64,000 bases of DNA, taken from assembly GCA_950097015.1 (NCBI GenBank), contig CATNEN010000025.1, positions 1 through 64,000 on the forward strand, given 5' to 3'. Positions 1 to 11,190 of this stretch are shown in pieces. This DNA comes from Macrostomum hystrix (Eukaryota > Platyhelminthes > Macrostomidae). Under the pieces are notes generated by a model. That model had not been told where the DNA came from, did no database searches, and saw only the letters and a program-made list of their open reading frames with translations. The stretch's first letter is position 1, and every line of letters begins with the position of its first letter. The translations under genes were made by a program, and so were the position numbers.

Positions 1-885
1 TGAGATCTTATAGATATAGCATCTCACACCGATGAGATCTCATAGATATAGCATCTCACACCGATGAGATCTCATAGATATAGCATCTCACACCGATGAG
101 ATCTCATAGATATAGCATCTCACACCGATGAGATCCCATAGATATAGCATCTCACACCGATGAGATCTCATAGATATAGCATCTCACACCGATGAGATCT
201 TATAGATATAGCATCTCACACCCATGAGATCTTATAGATATAGCATCTCACACCGATGAGATCCCATCGATATAGCATCTCACACCGATGAGATCTCATA
301 GATATAGCATCTCACCCGATGAGATCTTATAGATATAGCATCTCACACCGATGAGATCTTAGGATATAGCATCTCACACCGATGAGATCTTATAGATATA
401 GCATCTCACACCGATGAGATCTTATAGATATAGCATCTCACACCGATGAGATCTTATAGATATAGCATCTCACACCGATGGGATCCCATAGATATAGCAT
501 CTCACACCGATGAGATCTTATAGATATAGCATCTCACACCGATGAGATCTTATGGATATAGCATCTCACACCAATGAGATCTTATGGATATAGCATCTCA
601 CACCGATGAGATCTTATAGATATAGCATCTCACACCAATGAGATCTTATAGATATAGCATCTCACACCGATGAGATCTCATAGATATAGCATCTCACACC
701 AATGAGATCTTATAGATATAGCATCTCACACCGATGAGATCTTTTAGTTATAGCATCTCACACCAATGAGATCTTATAGATATAGCATCTCACACCGATG
801 AGATCTTTTAGTTATAGCATCTCACACCAATGAGATCTTATAGATATAGCATCTCACACCGATGAGATCCCATAGATATAGCATT
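1..885. repeat. 32-bp minisatellite array A (runs off the left edge)
   Basis: About 27 tandem copies of a 32-bp unit built around TGAGATCT...ATAGATATAGC...ATCTCACACC. Each unit starts with TGAGAT and contains its reverse complement ATCTCA, so each can form a short hairpin. Copies differ by a few substitutions (TTATAG/CTCATAG/CCCATAG, CACCGA/CACCAA). The array begins before the window, so its real size is unknown. It probably lies in an intron of, or just upstream of, the EF-hand gene that follows. Confidence 0.97.
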
Positions 886-1001
886 CCAAATCTCGTCAAT
901 CTACAATCTAAATCCATAATCTAAACCAGATAAATAAGGAAGTAATAAGTAAATCCATTTCTGTTTGTCACCTTTTAAATAATTAATAATCTAATTTTCA
1001 G

Positions 1002-1828
1002 GCGGAGGGCCATTCGGTGTTTCACGCCACTCCGCAGCAGCTGCAGGCCTATCGCCGCTTTAGCAGCTACTCGGAGGACGAAGTGAACCAGGTGCTGGCC
1101 AAGTATCGCCAGTTGGACAAAAGTCGCGGGCACGCGGCTGGCGTTTGGTACGAAGATTTGGCTGAGAAATGCCCGGAGATGCAGGTGCGTTTCACCAACG
1201 TGTTTACCAAATTTTATTAATCTACATCACACTGTACGGTCAGATTACTGCAAAACAATAATCTGGCCTTCAGTTTATAACCTATCAAAATATCACTTTC
1301 GAATGACTACTAATGAGACCTTCATTTGTACCCCAACAGTACTACCACCTTCATTTATACCCTGCCGTACCACGACCTTCATTTGTATAGCCCAGCAGTA
1401 CCATGACCTTTATTTGTTCCCCAGCTTTACCATGACCTTCATTTGTTCTCTTGAAACCTTGGCCATCCAGGGTAACCGCCTCATAGTCCTGGCCGCAAAA
1501 GCAGTCGCCGGTCCAACCAACCGACTAGACGTTGATCGTTTTTGTTCGCCTAGTCTGGCTTTTATCTAGCCAGTCTAGCGTTCAAGAGAAGCGAGACCTG
1601 CTCTGGCGCGTCATCGATCCTGATCAGACTGGTCGAGTTCGTCGGGGCGGTTTGTTTCGCTTTCTGTCCGGCACAATGGGAGGCCAGCTGACTGACGATC
1701 AACTGCTGGATCTGACCGAGTCAGCTTTAAGCGTTGCCGACCCGCAGCCGGCTGGACTGGAGCCGGAAATCACCAGAGAATACTTCTTTTCAGCTTTGGC
1801 TAGCGACATGCTGGTCTTTCAAAATTGA
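1002..1828 (+). CDS. EF-hand protein of calcineurin B / CHP / CIB type, 3' exons, one apparent frameshift
   Basis: Two exons are visible: 1002-1184 (after TTTTCAG, ending CAG/GTGCGT) and 1471-1828 (after ATCCAG, stop TGA), both joined at phase 0. The protein reads like calcineurin-B-type sensors: a helix with SEDEVNQVLAKYRQLD, a degenerate second EF hand ending LDVDRF, a clearer third loop DPDQTGRVRRGG with an atypical Gly at position 12, then a degenerate fourth hand. Most loops lack full calcium ligands, so calcium binding is doubtful. Exon 2 needs a one-base shift in a run of five T near 1539-1543: upstream codons are in one frame, the rest (from VRLVWLLSS) in the next. Either the assembly has an extra T or the gene is damaged. 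The first exon(s) and ATG lie outside the window. The family is inferred from helix spacing and loop pattern only. Confidence 0.6.
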
Positions 1829-2104
1829 CGGTCGATTTGCACTATGGTGCATAGAAGCATCCATTCCATTGTAATTCTTTATCCCAAATGAATAATTTTG
1901 TATTCCATGATTCAAGACTGTGATGGCTTATGAATTTTATTTTGAATTTGCCGTTTTTAATTGTGTGAAGATATTTTTATTCTTAAATATATGCAGCTAC
2001 TATTATGTGCCTGGTAATGAATTAATTTTATAAAGCTATAATGTTTCTTAGTTCATTACTTTTTTTAATGATCTTAGTTTCCTAAAGCTGCTCATTGGAC
2101 TTCT

Positions 2105-2930
2105 ATTCTCCCTGTCTTTTAGCTCCATTCCTCTTCCAATGAGTCATTTTCGCTGTCCTTTGGTCCCGTTCCCCTTCCAATGAGTCATTTTCCCCTGTCC
2201 TTCAGTCCCGTTCCCCTTCCAATGACTCATTTTCCCTGTCCTTCAGTCTCATTCCACTTCCAATGAGTCATTTTCCCCTGTCCTTCAGTCCCGTTCCCCT
2301 TCCAATGACTCATTTTCCCTGTCCTTCAGTCTCATTCCACTTCCAATGAGTCATTTTCCCCTGTCCTTCAGTCCCGTTCCCCTTCCAATGACTCATTTTC
2401 GCTGTCCTTCAGTCCCGTTCCCCTTCCAATGAGTCATTTTCCCCTGTCCTTCAGTCTCATTCCACTTCCAATGAGTCATTTTTCCCCTGTCCTTCAGTCT
2501 CATTCCACTTCCAATGAGTCATTTTCCCCTGTCCTTCAGTCTCATTCCCCTTCCAATGAGTCATTTTCCCCTGTCCTTTAGTCCCATTCCACTTCCAATG
2601 AGTCATTTTCCCCTGTCCTTCAGTCCCATTCCACTTCCAATGAGTCATTTTCCCTGTCCTTTAGTTTTATTCCCCTTCCAATGAGTCATTTTTCCCCTGT
2701 CCTTCAGTCTCATTCCACTTCCAATGAGTCAATTTCTCCTGTCCTTCAGTCTCATTCCCCTTCCAATGAGTCATTTTCCCCTGTCCTTCAGTCTCATTCC
2801 CCTTCCAATGAGTCATTTTCCCCTGTCCTTTAGTCCCATTCCACTTCCAATGAGTCATTTTCCCTGTCCTTTAGTTTTATTCCCCTTCCAATGAGTCATT
2901 TTCCCTATCCTTCAGTCCCATTCCCCTTGT
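2105..2930. repeat. 42-43-bp minisatellite array B with an AP-1-like word per unit
   Basis: About 19 copies of a 42-43-bp unit (CCTGTCCTTCAGTC, then CCRTTCCCCTTCCAATGA, then STCATTTTCC). Every copy I read holds either TGAGTCA or TGACTCA, and units differ at this central base. The array lies in the roughly 1.2 kb between the EF-hand stop and the VMA21 start codon. Short open frames across it on the minus strand come from the periodicity. Confidence 0.95.
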
Positions 2931-3027
2931 TAATTTTCCTTCCGTTAGTATTTTCTCATTGCCAGACCGTATTTCTGTTAGTGTTTAAATCTTACCTTGT
3001 TCATAGTTTCAGCCAGAAGCCAGAGAG

Positions 3028-4009
3028 ATGCAGAATCCTAAACCAGCAGCTGCTCAGGACAGACAGGATGCTCAAGCAATTCAACAGCAGCAACAGATTG
3101 GCACAGTTGCTAAAGTGCTAATCACTTTTAGCTTGCTGTTGATTATCTTGCCTATTGCACTGTACTTTATCACCAAGTCGCTGCTATTTGAAGGTTAGTT
3201 GCTTTTGGTATAAAAAATCTACTACAGGCTTGATAAGTATTGTCGTAAAAGTGTATTTGATAATACAAATGCAAAGGTATTAGGTATCAATTACACCTGC
3301 ACCCAATTGGGCCAGATGTGCAGCCGACAGCACAGCCGCAGCTAATGCTCGGCGCATCTGAAGGCTGTGTACGGCTATTCAGTCCATGGACTGGGGAACG
3401 AAAATCGAACCCCCGATCCTCACTCATGTCGCGTGTCAGACGCTCTAACCCCTGAGTGGCAGTGTGGTTAATGCGGTCGCCTCTCGCACTAAGGTCCCTG
3501 AGATCGATTCGTTTGGGGCGCAGCCGCGGAGTGAGGGCTTGTCGGCTTGTCTTACAATTTTCGCCAACCTCCAAACCAATAATTGAGGGCCAACCTCCAA
3601 GGCACAGGGAGAGTGTACACTGCCTGGCGATAAGAAAGTCAGGACAGATGTACACACCTTTGGGAGTGTGTGCTCAGGAGTCAGCGAAATGGGCAGAATT
3701 GCCTCCTCGATGTCTAGTGTCAACAAATGATTTGCCATTGCCCGCAGCCCTCCTGCAATTATTAACAATATTATTAACTCTTTAGCTACTATCAGTCTAT
3801 CATGCTACTATAAGTAGATATTTAAGAGCTCTGTTCCGCATTCCAATCGCTCAGGTGTGCTATCCATGTCGCCCCGCCAGAGCTACATCTATGCCGCAAT
3901 CGTAGCCGTGGTTGCTGTTCACGTCATCCTAGCCGGCTTCGTCTTCTTCGCCTTCTGGGAGGGCGGCAGCGGCAAGGAGGCGCCGGAGACAGCGGCCAAG
4001 CAGGACTGA
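3028..4009 (+). CDS. VMA21: VMA21, V-ATPase assembly integral membrane protein
   Basis: VMA21 is a small two-helix ER protein that chaperones assembly of the V-ATPase Vo sector and cycles between ER and Golgi. Exon 1 is 3028-3193 (phase 1, donor G/GTTAGT), exon 2 is 3855-4009 (acceptor CGCTCAG); 106 aa in total, against about 101 in human. The first helix follows VAKVLITFSLLLIILPIALY, then FITKSLLFEG (family FTTKSYIFEG). The second helix contains YAAIVAVVAVHV, nearly identical to the animal family. The C-terminus is KQD, matching the human dilysine-like retrieval tail. A probable 5'UTR acceptor (GTTTCAG, 3012) lies 16 bases before the ATG, so a non-coding first exon is likely upstream, perhaps across array B. 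The 661-bp intron carries two SINEs head to head. Confidence 0.93.
3290..3446 (-). mobile_element. SINE-B copy (tRNA-derived) in VMA21 intron
   Basis: On the minus strand this reads as a tRNA-like head: A-box-like GGGGTTAGAGCGTCTG, then B-box GGGTTCGATTTTCG, then a body containing CAGTCCATGGACTGAATAGC. The body word recurs at 6661-6680 (CAGTCCACGGACTGAACAGC) and as a fragment near 9450. No clear tail or target duplication was seen. Confidence 0.6.
3447..3783 (+). mobile_element. SINE-A copy in VMA21 intron
   Basis: SINE-A has a tRNA-like head (A box TGGCAGWGNGRTTTAACGCG, B box GTTCGATTCC), GGGGCGCAGCCGCGGAG, then a body with GTGTACACTGCCTGRCGATR, GTGTGCTCAGGAGTCAGCGA and AATGGGCAGAATTGCCTCCT, ending in CCCGCAGCCCTCCTGCAA plus an ATT-rich tail. 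This copy is nearly full length with a slightly damaged A box; the tail is CAATTATTAACAATATTATT. It abuts the SINE-B in opposite orientation. Confidence 0.75.
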
Positions 4010-4680
4010 GAGCTGATCGCGCGTGGCTTTGTACACAAGTCATTGCACCGTGTAGCGTTTGCATGTACTCTCTTGCAATTCAAATGCCCATTTTCTGTCT
4101 GTAAAACTTAGTCCGCTTCCACTTTTATATTAGTTTATTATTCGTCAATGGCGATTTATATTTCCCATCTCGTCTGCATCCCATTTATTCAGCAATCATA
4201 AATCAAGGAGAAAATATGTTAATTTACTTATAATGTTTGATAGTTTCTGCAGAAAAAATATGATGTTAAATGGTTCATTATTCGTTAGATTGACCTTCTG
4301 ATTTGTCGTTCTCTCTCTATCTCTCTCTGTAAATGCATTAAATTAAATACATGGGTTTACCTTGACCATTGAATTTATTGTCTTTAATTAATCGTTCTTG
4401 TTCTCTTACTCAAGAAGTATCTGCGATCATTTGTGTGAACAATTCTATTGTATTGTTATTATACAGTATATGTGCCGCTCTTTCCTGGTGCGTCATTGCT
4501 TTATACTTTAAGTTGCACAATTTAAACAAATACTTTTTTGTTTCCTTTACTAGTTTATTTGGTAGGTTTGTTTTATTGTACCTCATATGAATTATGTGGC
4601 AGTGAAATTAACCATGCACAATATAACAGTTTCACGTGTAAAATCTATCAGAATTGATTTCAATATTCCTTAGTTAACTA
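4010..4680. other. VMA21 3' flank, AT-rich, no gene seen
   Basis: AT-rich sequence from the VMA21 stop to the mariner insertion. It contains a short CT run (4309-4329). No good AATAAA was found, so the polyadenylation site is unassigned. The longest open frame (73 codons from 4369) has no coding character. Confidence 0.5.
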
Positions 4681-6469
4681 CCTTAGTGCGTCCAAAAAGT
4701 TCTTAGACACCCCTAATATCTCTGCATGTGCTCGACCGATATTGATGAAAAAAGACACAATCATTTATAATTTTTAATACTAAATTAATATGTAATAAAG
4801 CGCTAAAGTTTTAAATTAGTCGGGTGGACAGAAAAAAGTTATCGATCATTTACTAAAGAACCAACGAAATTAGCAATACGATTTTTTAAGAGCATCGAAT
4901 CGGGATACTTCAAGTGGGATGTCGCATCTGGTCTTTAGAATGGGTCAGCAAAATATCGGGTGGTTAATTTTAAATCTTTCGCTAGGTATTAATCATTAAT
5001 TGCAAGCTGTGAGGGTTTAGTCATAGATTATAAAGAGCGAACATGAAAAAGCAGTAGGCAGCACGAGTCTGAGTGCGTAGAAACAACGTCAGACGTTTGA
5101 GACAAAGAGTATTGAGATCACTTTGATTTGAGAATGGCTAGCGCATATGGCGATAAAATTTCTCAGCGCCTGATCGTTTATGCCTTTGCTGACGAAGGCA
5201 TGTCCGTGAGCAATATCCACCAGAGATTGCTCAGTCGCTTTGGAGACGATGTCTGCTGTCGAGCAACCATCGCGAACTGGGTCCGGAAGAGAAAGGACGG
5301 CGAAACGAGCGTGCAGGACAAGCCGCGCTCAGGCCGACCAGCTACTGCTGTTAACGACAGCACTGCCATCCTGATCCAAGAGCTGATCAGTGAAATCGGC
5401 CACATCACCATTGATTAGTTGGCCAATGCCGCCGAGATTTCACGTGGCTCGGTCTCCCAAAGTCTGCACGAACATCTTGGTCTGTCTAAGCTGGTCTCTC
5501 GATGGGTGCCGAAACTGCTGACTCAGGAGCAGAAAAATGGCCGTTACGAAGTCTGCTTACAACAAAGAGCGGCAATTTCAGCTCTGGGAGACGAATTCCA
5601 GCGCAGATTCATCACGCAAGATGAGTCCATGTTCGCCCTTTACGACCCACTGTCCCGGCAGGAGTCCAGGGCCCGGCTTCCAAGGGGCGGCGGCGGCGGT
5701 GACATCTAAAGTGCAGGCACCTATCCCAAGAAGACCATGTTAAGTGTTTTTTGGGATGCGAGCGGGCCCCTCATGTTCACATGGTACGGCCAGGGCCAGA
5801 CACAAAACAGCGAGCGGTTTTGTGAAGAGCTTGCGAGGCTGAGGCAGGAGCTGTTGCAATGGCAGCGAATCGTGCGCAAAGGCGTCCTGCTACACTGCGA
5901 CAATGCCCGGCCGCACTCGGCAGCCCTCACTCGCTCTCACATCGCCAGCCTCGGATTCCAGCAGTGGTCGCATCCACCTTACTCACCTGATTTGGCACCA
6001 TCTGACTATGGTCTTTTTGGGCACGTCAAGGCGCAGCTGCGAGGCCAGCGGTTCGCCAGCTTCCCAGAGCTGAAAGCGGCTGCTGAGGGGCTGATTAGAG
6101 CGATTCCTAGGGGCATGTGGTCGGCGTGGATCGAGGAGCTGCCAACGCGGTATGATAAGTGCATTCGACGGAATGGAGACTTTTTTTTGAAGATTTTCAC
6201 GATTGGTAACCTGAAATTTTGAAGTTCCAGAACTTGCCAGCTGAACTGTTTGCTCGTTAACTTAAACTTGTTTTGCGCTAAAATCGTATTGCCAATTTCG
6301 TTGGTTCTCTAGTAAATGATTGACAACTTTTTTTCTGTCCACCCGACTAATTTAAAACTTTAGCGCTTTATTACATATTAATTTATGATTGTGTTTTTTT
6401 TTCATCAAAATCGGTCGAACACATGCACAGATATTAGGGGTGTCTAAGAACTTTTTGGACGCACTAAGG
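4681..6469 (+). mobile_element. Mariner-1: complete mariner element with long inverted repeats
   Basis: A 1789-bp element bounded by TA on both sides (4679-4680 and 6470-6471). It starts CCTTAGTGCGTCCAAAAAG and ends with the exact reverse complement. The terminal inverted repeats are long: about 210 bp on the left (4681-4890) and 195 bp on the right (6275-6469), roughly 90% alike, the left arm having one extra AT-rich stretch of about 19 bp near 4770. Between them lies a mariner transposase reading frame broken by stops. Arm similarity and intact ends suggest a fairly recent insertion. Confidence 0.93.
5134..6222 (+). pseudogene. Mariner-1 transposase, two in-frame stops
   Basis: DDE/D transposase of the mariner family, which cuts and pastes the element at TA sites. 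The frame is continuous from ATG 5134 to TGA 6222 apart from TAG at 5416-5418 and TAA at 5707-5709; no frameshift is needed. The N-terminal helix-turn-helix region is followed by DKPRSGRPATA. The catalytic residues are recognisable: ITQDES, CDNARPH and YSPDLAPSDY, with exactly 34 residues between the second and third Asp, the D34D signature of mariner. A GGC run before the second stop (GGGGG in the protein) looks like a slippage expansion. About 362 codons including the stops, near the usual 345. It is probably inactive as it stands. Confidence 0.9.
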
Positions 6470-6547
6470 TACGAGGTCTCGTACATAGTAGGTGAATGTA
6501 TTTTTGTGAGGACCATGTAGATTTATTCCGTGTAGCTTGAATTCATA

Positions 6548-6720
6548 GATTGTGTAGCCCAGTGGTTAGCGCTTTAGCTTCTGTCAGTTTGTGTCCTTCA
6601 GCACTCAAGTCGCCACTGCTTCAGTTCAACCAGCAGTGGGTACCAGCATTTTGGCAGTTGCCCAGTCCACGGACTGAACAGCTGTACTCAGCCTTTAGAA
6701 GCGCTGTACAACTATTGTTA
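6548..6720 (+). mobile_element. SINE-B copy
   Basis: tRNA-like head with A box TAGCCCAGTGGTTAGCGC, a degenerate B box (CAGTTCAACC) and the SINE-B body word CAGTCCACGGACTGAACAGC, shared with the copy at 3290-3446. It sits 80 bp beyond the right end of Mariner-1. Confidence 0.6.
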
Positions 6721-7916
6721 ATGCGATAGCAGGGTTACTGTTTGTGCTAAGTATTTCTAAGAAAGCAGCAATAATGTCAACCATGCGTTTGACAAAGATA
6801 TCAGAAGTAATACAAAGGCATGTCTTCAGCAGCGCCTCGCATATTACACCGACCTGACCTGCGCATAGTAACACTCAGACTCAAGACAACAATAAACAGA
6901 TACAGGCTTGCTACTAAAAATTTTAAAGGGATAAAAAGTAAATTCTCCCGGGAACTGAGGAGCGCATTCGACTCGCCCCTCTTTGTCAAGCAATGAGAAT
7001 TTGCCTGTTCGATTCGGCAGCTGCTTTCTTGCGCATCGATCGAGCGCCATGACCCGCCCTTGTTGAAAAGTTCTTTCCCTCTTCGGCCTTCCAAATGGGG
7101 AGAGCCTGTTGGATCCCGGGCTCGCTCTTGTTTTTTTTCTCCAGTCTTTTGACGGAATCGTTCCATTTTTGTAGTTTTGCAGCGGCGTGCACTCGCGTAA
7201 ATTACCCAAAGGCCTCTTAACAACCTCTCCCTCCTCCTTGTCTCCTTTGTCCCCCGCGCTCCCCTGCAGCCTCCTTTGTGCTGACTGACTGCAGCTCTCC
7301 AGCCGCATGCCAGTTCCCACGGGCAATGGGATTCCCGCTTGTAACCGAGCTCGGTGTCTATCTCCGCTTAGTTCGGCTCCTCATCAACTCAGAGCCACTT
7401 CAATCGGCGCCTCCCCCCCTAATGGCCTCACTTTATCTCCTGCATCAGCATCTGCTTGCGCTGCCCGCAATTCGGCATCACCCTGATAGATCTGCGAACT
7501 GCTTAGAACTAAAAAGTGAACCCGCATGTGGCGGCATGTCTCGGCTTAAATTGATACTCAAAGCACGCCTACCTGCATGCCCACCTGTGAATTATTAAAA
7601 TTTTGCCTATTTTCTTCTTTTAAAGTGATTCGTTAAAATTCGTGATTCGAGTGGATATCCTGCGATTTTTAATTTTCTCTCTTCAGTACGTGCGTATCTT
7701 TCTCGTGTGTCTCGTAAATCGACAACTTCTCTAAAAAGGCATAAATAACTGCTTTTAGTAATTCTTGTTATGTAGGATAAGACAGATAAGAGTGATGAGA
7801 TAGATGAAATATATGATACAGTTAGGACAGAAGAATTGGGTGATATGAGACTGGTGACATGACATTTTTGGGACCAAAAAACTATCAGATTTTGCTAACA
7901 GAATCGTGTTCTTCTA
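6721..7916. other. Unassigned single-copy sequence
   Basis: Moderately GC-rich between 6840 and 7600, AT-rich after that. Overlapping open frames of 100-160 codons exist on both strands, but none has plausible splice boundaries, a recognisable domain or biased composition, so I call no gene. A regulatory region or distant UTR exon cannot be excluded. Confidence 0.35.
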
Positions 7917-8602
7917 TATGAACTTCATCATGAAATGATCATGATCTAATTATGAAATTCCTGATGAAATGGTCATGATCTAGTTATGAACTTCCTGATG
8001 AAATGGTCATGATCTAGTTATGAAATTCCTGATGAAATGGTCATGATCTAGTTATGAACTTCCTGATGAAATGGTCATGATCTAGTTATGAAATTCCTCC
8101 TGAAATGGTCATGATCTAGTTATGAACTTCCTGATGAAATGGTCATGATCTATTTATGAAATTCCTCCTGAAATGGTCATGATCTAGTTATGAACTTCCT
8201 CATAAAATGGTCATGATCTGGTTATGAACTTCCTCATAAAATGGTCATGACCTAGTTATGAACTTCCTGATGAAATGGTCATGATCTATTTATGAACTTC
8301 CTCATGAAATGGTCATGATCTAGTTATGAACTTCCTGATGAAATGGTCATGATCTATTTATGAACTTCCTGATGAAATGGTCATGATCTGGTTATGAACT
8401 TCCTCATAAAATGGTCATGATCTGGTTATGAACTTCCTCATAAAATGGTCATGACCTAGTTATGAACTTCCTGATGAAATGGTCATGATCTATTTATGAA
8501 CTTCCTCATGAAATGGTCATGACCTAGTTATGAACTTCCTGATGAAATGGTCATGATCTAGTTATGAACTTCCTGGTGAAATGGTCATGATCTAGTTATG
8601 AT
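7917..8602. repeat. 34-bp minisatellite array C
   Basis: About 20 copies of a 34-bp unit (GAACTTCCTGATGAAATGGT, then CATGATCTAGTTAT). Variants alternate GAACTTCCT/GAAATTCCT, CTAGTTAT/CTATTTAT/CTGGTTAT and CTGATGAAA/CTCATAAAA in runs, showing that blocks of several units were copied together. Confidence 0.95.
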
Positions 8603-9540
8603 CATTAAATGTGTTACACTCTACTAACAATTGGCATTCTATAAGTAGTACTATGCATTGTGTGCTTCATGGCATGATTCCAAAGATTATCATTGGTTGC
8701 CAGCCAGACAGGCCAATCCTAGAAGTTTTGAGGTTCTATCTAGAAATTGCGCAGAGCCCTTTATAGTGAAGAAGTTCTTATCCCAAAGAAACGCTTAGAA
8801 ACAAAATTTTAGTAGAAAAAACTTTAGTCGCTCTCAATAAGTGATTTTTGAGTTTCTAGTTTGCAACTAGTGCCTCATACCAGCTCGGCATATTTTTAAT
8901 TTGGTGAGTTTAGATTTCTTAATAATGAATTTTGTACATTTTAGTCATACTCGTGTGCTGAGTGCCTGAGTCTTCTCAATATTGTAATTTGTGTTTATAT
9001 TTCACTAGATTTCGGACACACATTTGTTGCCTTTATCACCTGTGTATTATGGTGCCTTAATAAGGCTCATATATATTATATAGTTTACATACACCTGTTG
9101 CTCATATAGATGGCCAATTAGCTCTAGTCTCTGCTCCGGATTCGGACAGAATCTGGGCGGGCTGGATGACTCTCACTGCACCCTCAATGAACCCCGGCCG
9201 CTCTATCATTTTTGCGTGTCCAACTGCTTAATTATCTACCTATGTTTCTGACAGTGCCACATCCTGTTACCGGGGTATATTGCCCTGCTTCCCTCTCACC
9301 CTGTCATATTTGAGGCTGTAAATCCTACTGCTTGTGCTCAGCTGAGGTCATATTATACAGTATTTGCCTGAGCAGACAGTTCTGGTAGGTTGTAGCCTGA
9401 GTTGCTACAGCTTTGTGGCTCCTAGCACGAAGATATGTCCATGGAACATGTCCATGGACTCAATAGCTGTACGCCGAGAAATAGCTGTAGTTTTGGTATT
9501 GACTGTACATCTAGACCAGGTGTCATTGCTAGCTAGTTTT
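8603..9540. other. Unassigned sequence between array C and a SINE
   Basis: AT-rich, with no coding frame I can support. A fragment around 9430-9480 (GTCCATGGACTCAATAGC) matches the SINE-B body, so part of this stretch is old SINE-B. Confidence 0.35.
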
Positions 9541-9542
9541 CG

Positions 9543-9897
9543 GGGGTCGGTGGCAGAGCGATTTAACGCATTTGCCTCTCGCCCCAAGGTCAAGGAAGTT
9601 CGATTCCGCGGCGAGGCCACATTAATTTGGGGCGCAGCCGCGGAGAGAAGGCTTGGCGGCTTGTCGTGCAATTTACGCCCTTGAGATCCAACCTACATCG
9701 CTGAGAAAGTCAGGGCAGGTGTTCACACCTGTGGGTGTGTGTGCCTGCGTACAGTATCTGTGTGCGTGTGTGCTCAGGAGTCAGCGAAATGGGCAGAATT
9801 GCCTCCTCGCTGGCTGCGGTTCTAGGGTCACTAAATGATGTCCCATTGCTCGCAGCCCTCCTGCAAATGTAATAATAATAATTATTATTATTATTAG
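9543..9897 (+). mobile_element. SINE-A, full-length copy
   Basis: The best plus-strand copy. Head GGTCGGTGGCAGAGCGATTT (A box), B box AGTTCGATTCCG, GGGGCGCAGCCGCGGAG, then the body and an (AAT/ATT)n tail at 9870-9897. It carries an extra TGTGTGCCTGCGTACAGTAT-type insertion in the GT-rich middle (9735-9768). Overlapping open frames are shadows. Confidence 0.85.
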
Positions 9898-10605
9898 TTA
9901 AGATTTAGTCTGATAGTTCTAGGAGTTCCTACCCTGACTCTTGATCGCTTATTGATAAATAAGAGAAGACAATTTCATGCAAAACCAAACCCCCCCGGAA
10001 GCGCCAATTCGCCTCGTCCTTCTGATAGAAACGTCTAACAAATGCAAGCCCACACAGCGCATCAGAGAGGCCATATACGCGTGCCATTTGTGCAGCCAGC
10101 CACTAATACAAGGGCTGCCTTTAATTAGGTGCCTATATACGATATAGATCGCTTCTCATCCCGCACTAGTGCCTAGCGAATAGTAACTATTGGAAAGCTA
10201 CTTAGAGGAGGAGAGGGGGAGATTGAGATGGATTGGGGATTGATAGAATCGATGTCCTAGTAGATTAGAGTAGTATTGAGCATTCCAATTCTGTAATTCA
10301 CCCAACCGCCATTGATTGATTCCAATGATGTAGCTGCACATTCCAAAGAATCTGCGGCATAAACAAAATTTTCTTTTCTATTTTTTCTTACCGGAGAGAA
10401 GATCATTGAGTTACCGTTTCTTCCTCCAGAGTAAGTAATTAAGAGTAAGAGTAAGTAAGGTGTCCAGCTTAAGGGAACTCGCGTTGTTATTAAAAAGGGG
10501 GATTTGCCTTGCATCTCGTCCTACTAAAACCACTCTTCTGATCTCTTTAAGGTATTTACTAACTAACTAACATTACCCTACCGATCTCTCTAATGTACCA
10601 CGATT
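9898..10605. other. Unassigned sequence
   Basis: Mixed composition with no repeat and no supported gene. An 85-codon minus-strand frame (10257-10514) lacks splice context or domain features. Confidence 0.3.
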
Positions 10606-11190
10606 TGGCTTCATATCACTCTTATCACTCTGAAGCCACTCTTATCATTCTGAGGTCACTCTTATTATTCTGAGGTCACTCTTATCACTCCAGGTCACTC
10701 TTATCCACTCTGAGGTCACTCTTATCACTCTGAGGTCACTCTTATCATTCTGAGGTCACTCTTATCATTCTGAGGTCACTCTTATCATTCTGAGGTCACT
10801 CTTATTATTCTCAGGTCACTCTTATCATTCTGATGTCACTCTTATCATTCCGAGGTCACTCTTATCATTCTGAGGTCACTCTTATCATTCTGAGGTCACT
10901 CTTATTATTCTCAGGTCACTCTTATCATTTTGAGGTCACACTTATCATTCCGAGGTCACTCTTATCATTCTGAGGTCACACTTATCATTCTGAGGTCACT
11001 CTTATTATTCTGAGGTCACACTTATCATTCCGAGGTCACTCTTATCATTCTGAGGTCACACTTATCATTCTGAGGTCACTCTTATTATTCTGAGGTCATT
11101 CTAATCACTATTGTCACGCAGGAGTCACTAGAGTGTCACTCTGAAGGCACTCGTATCACTCTATCACTCTGAGGTCGCTGGTATCGCTTT
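10606..11190. repeat. 20-bp minisatellite array D
   Basis: About 25-28 copies of CACTCTTATCATTCTGAGGT (20 bp), decaying after 11,100. Nearly every unit contains AGGTCA across the unit junction, the nuclear-receptor half-site word, spaced 20 bp. Confidence 0.93.

Noticed and set aside
6801-7326. 140- and 160-codon minus-strand frames
   Set aside because: Overlapping frames with similar openness, no domain, no supporting splice sites, low-complexity basic composition.
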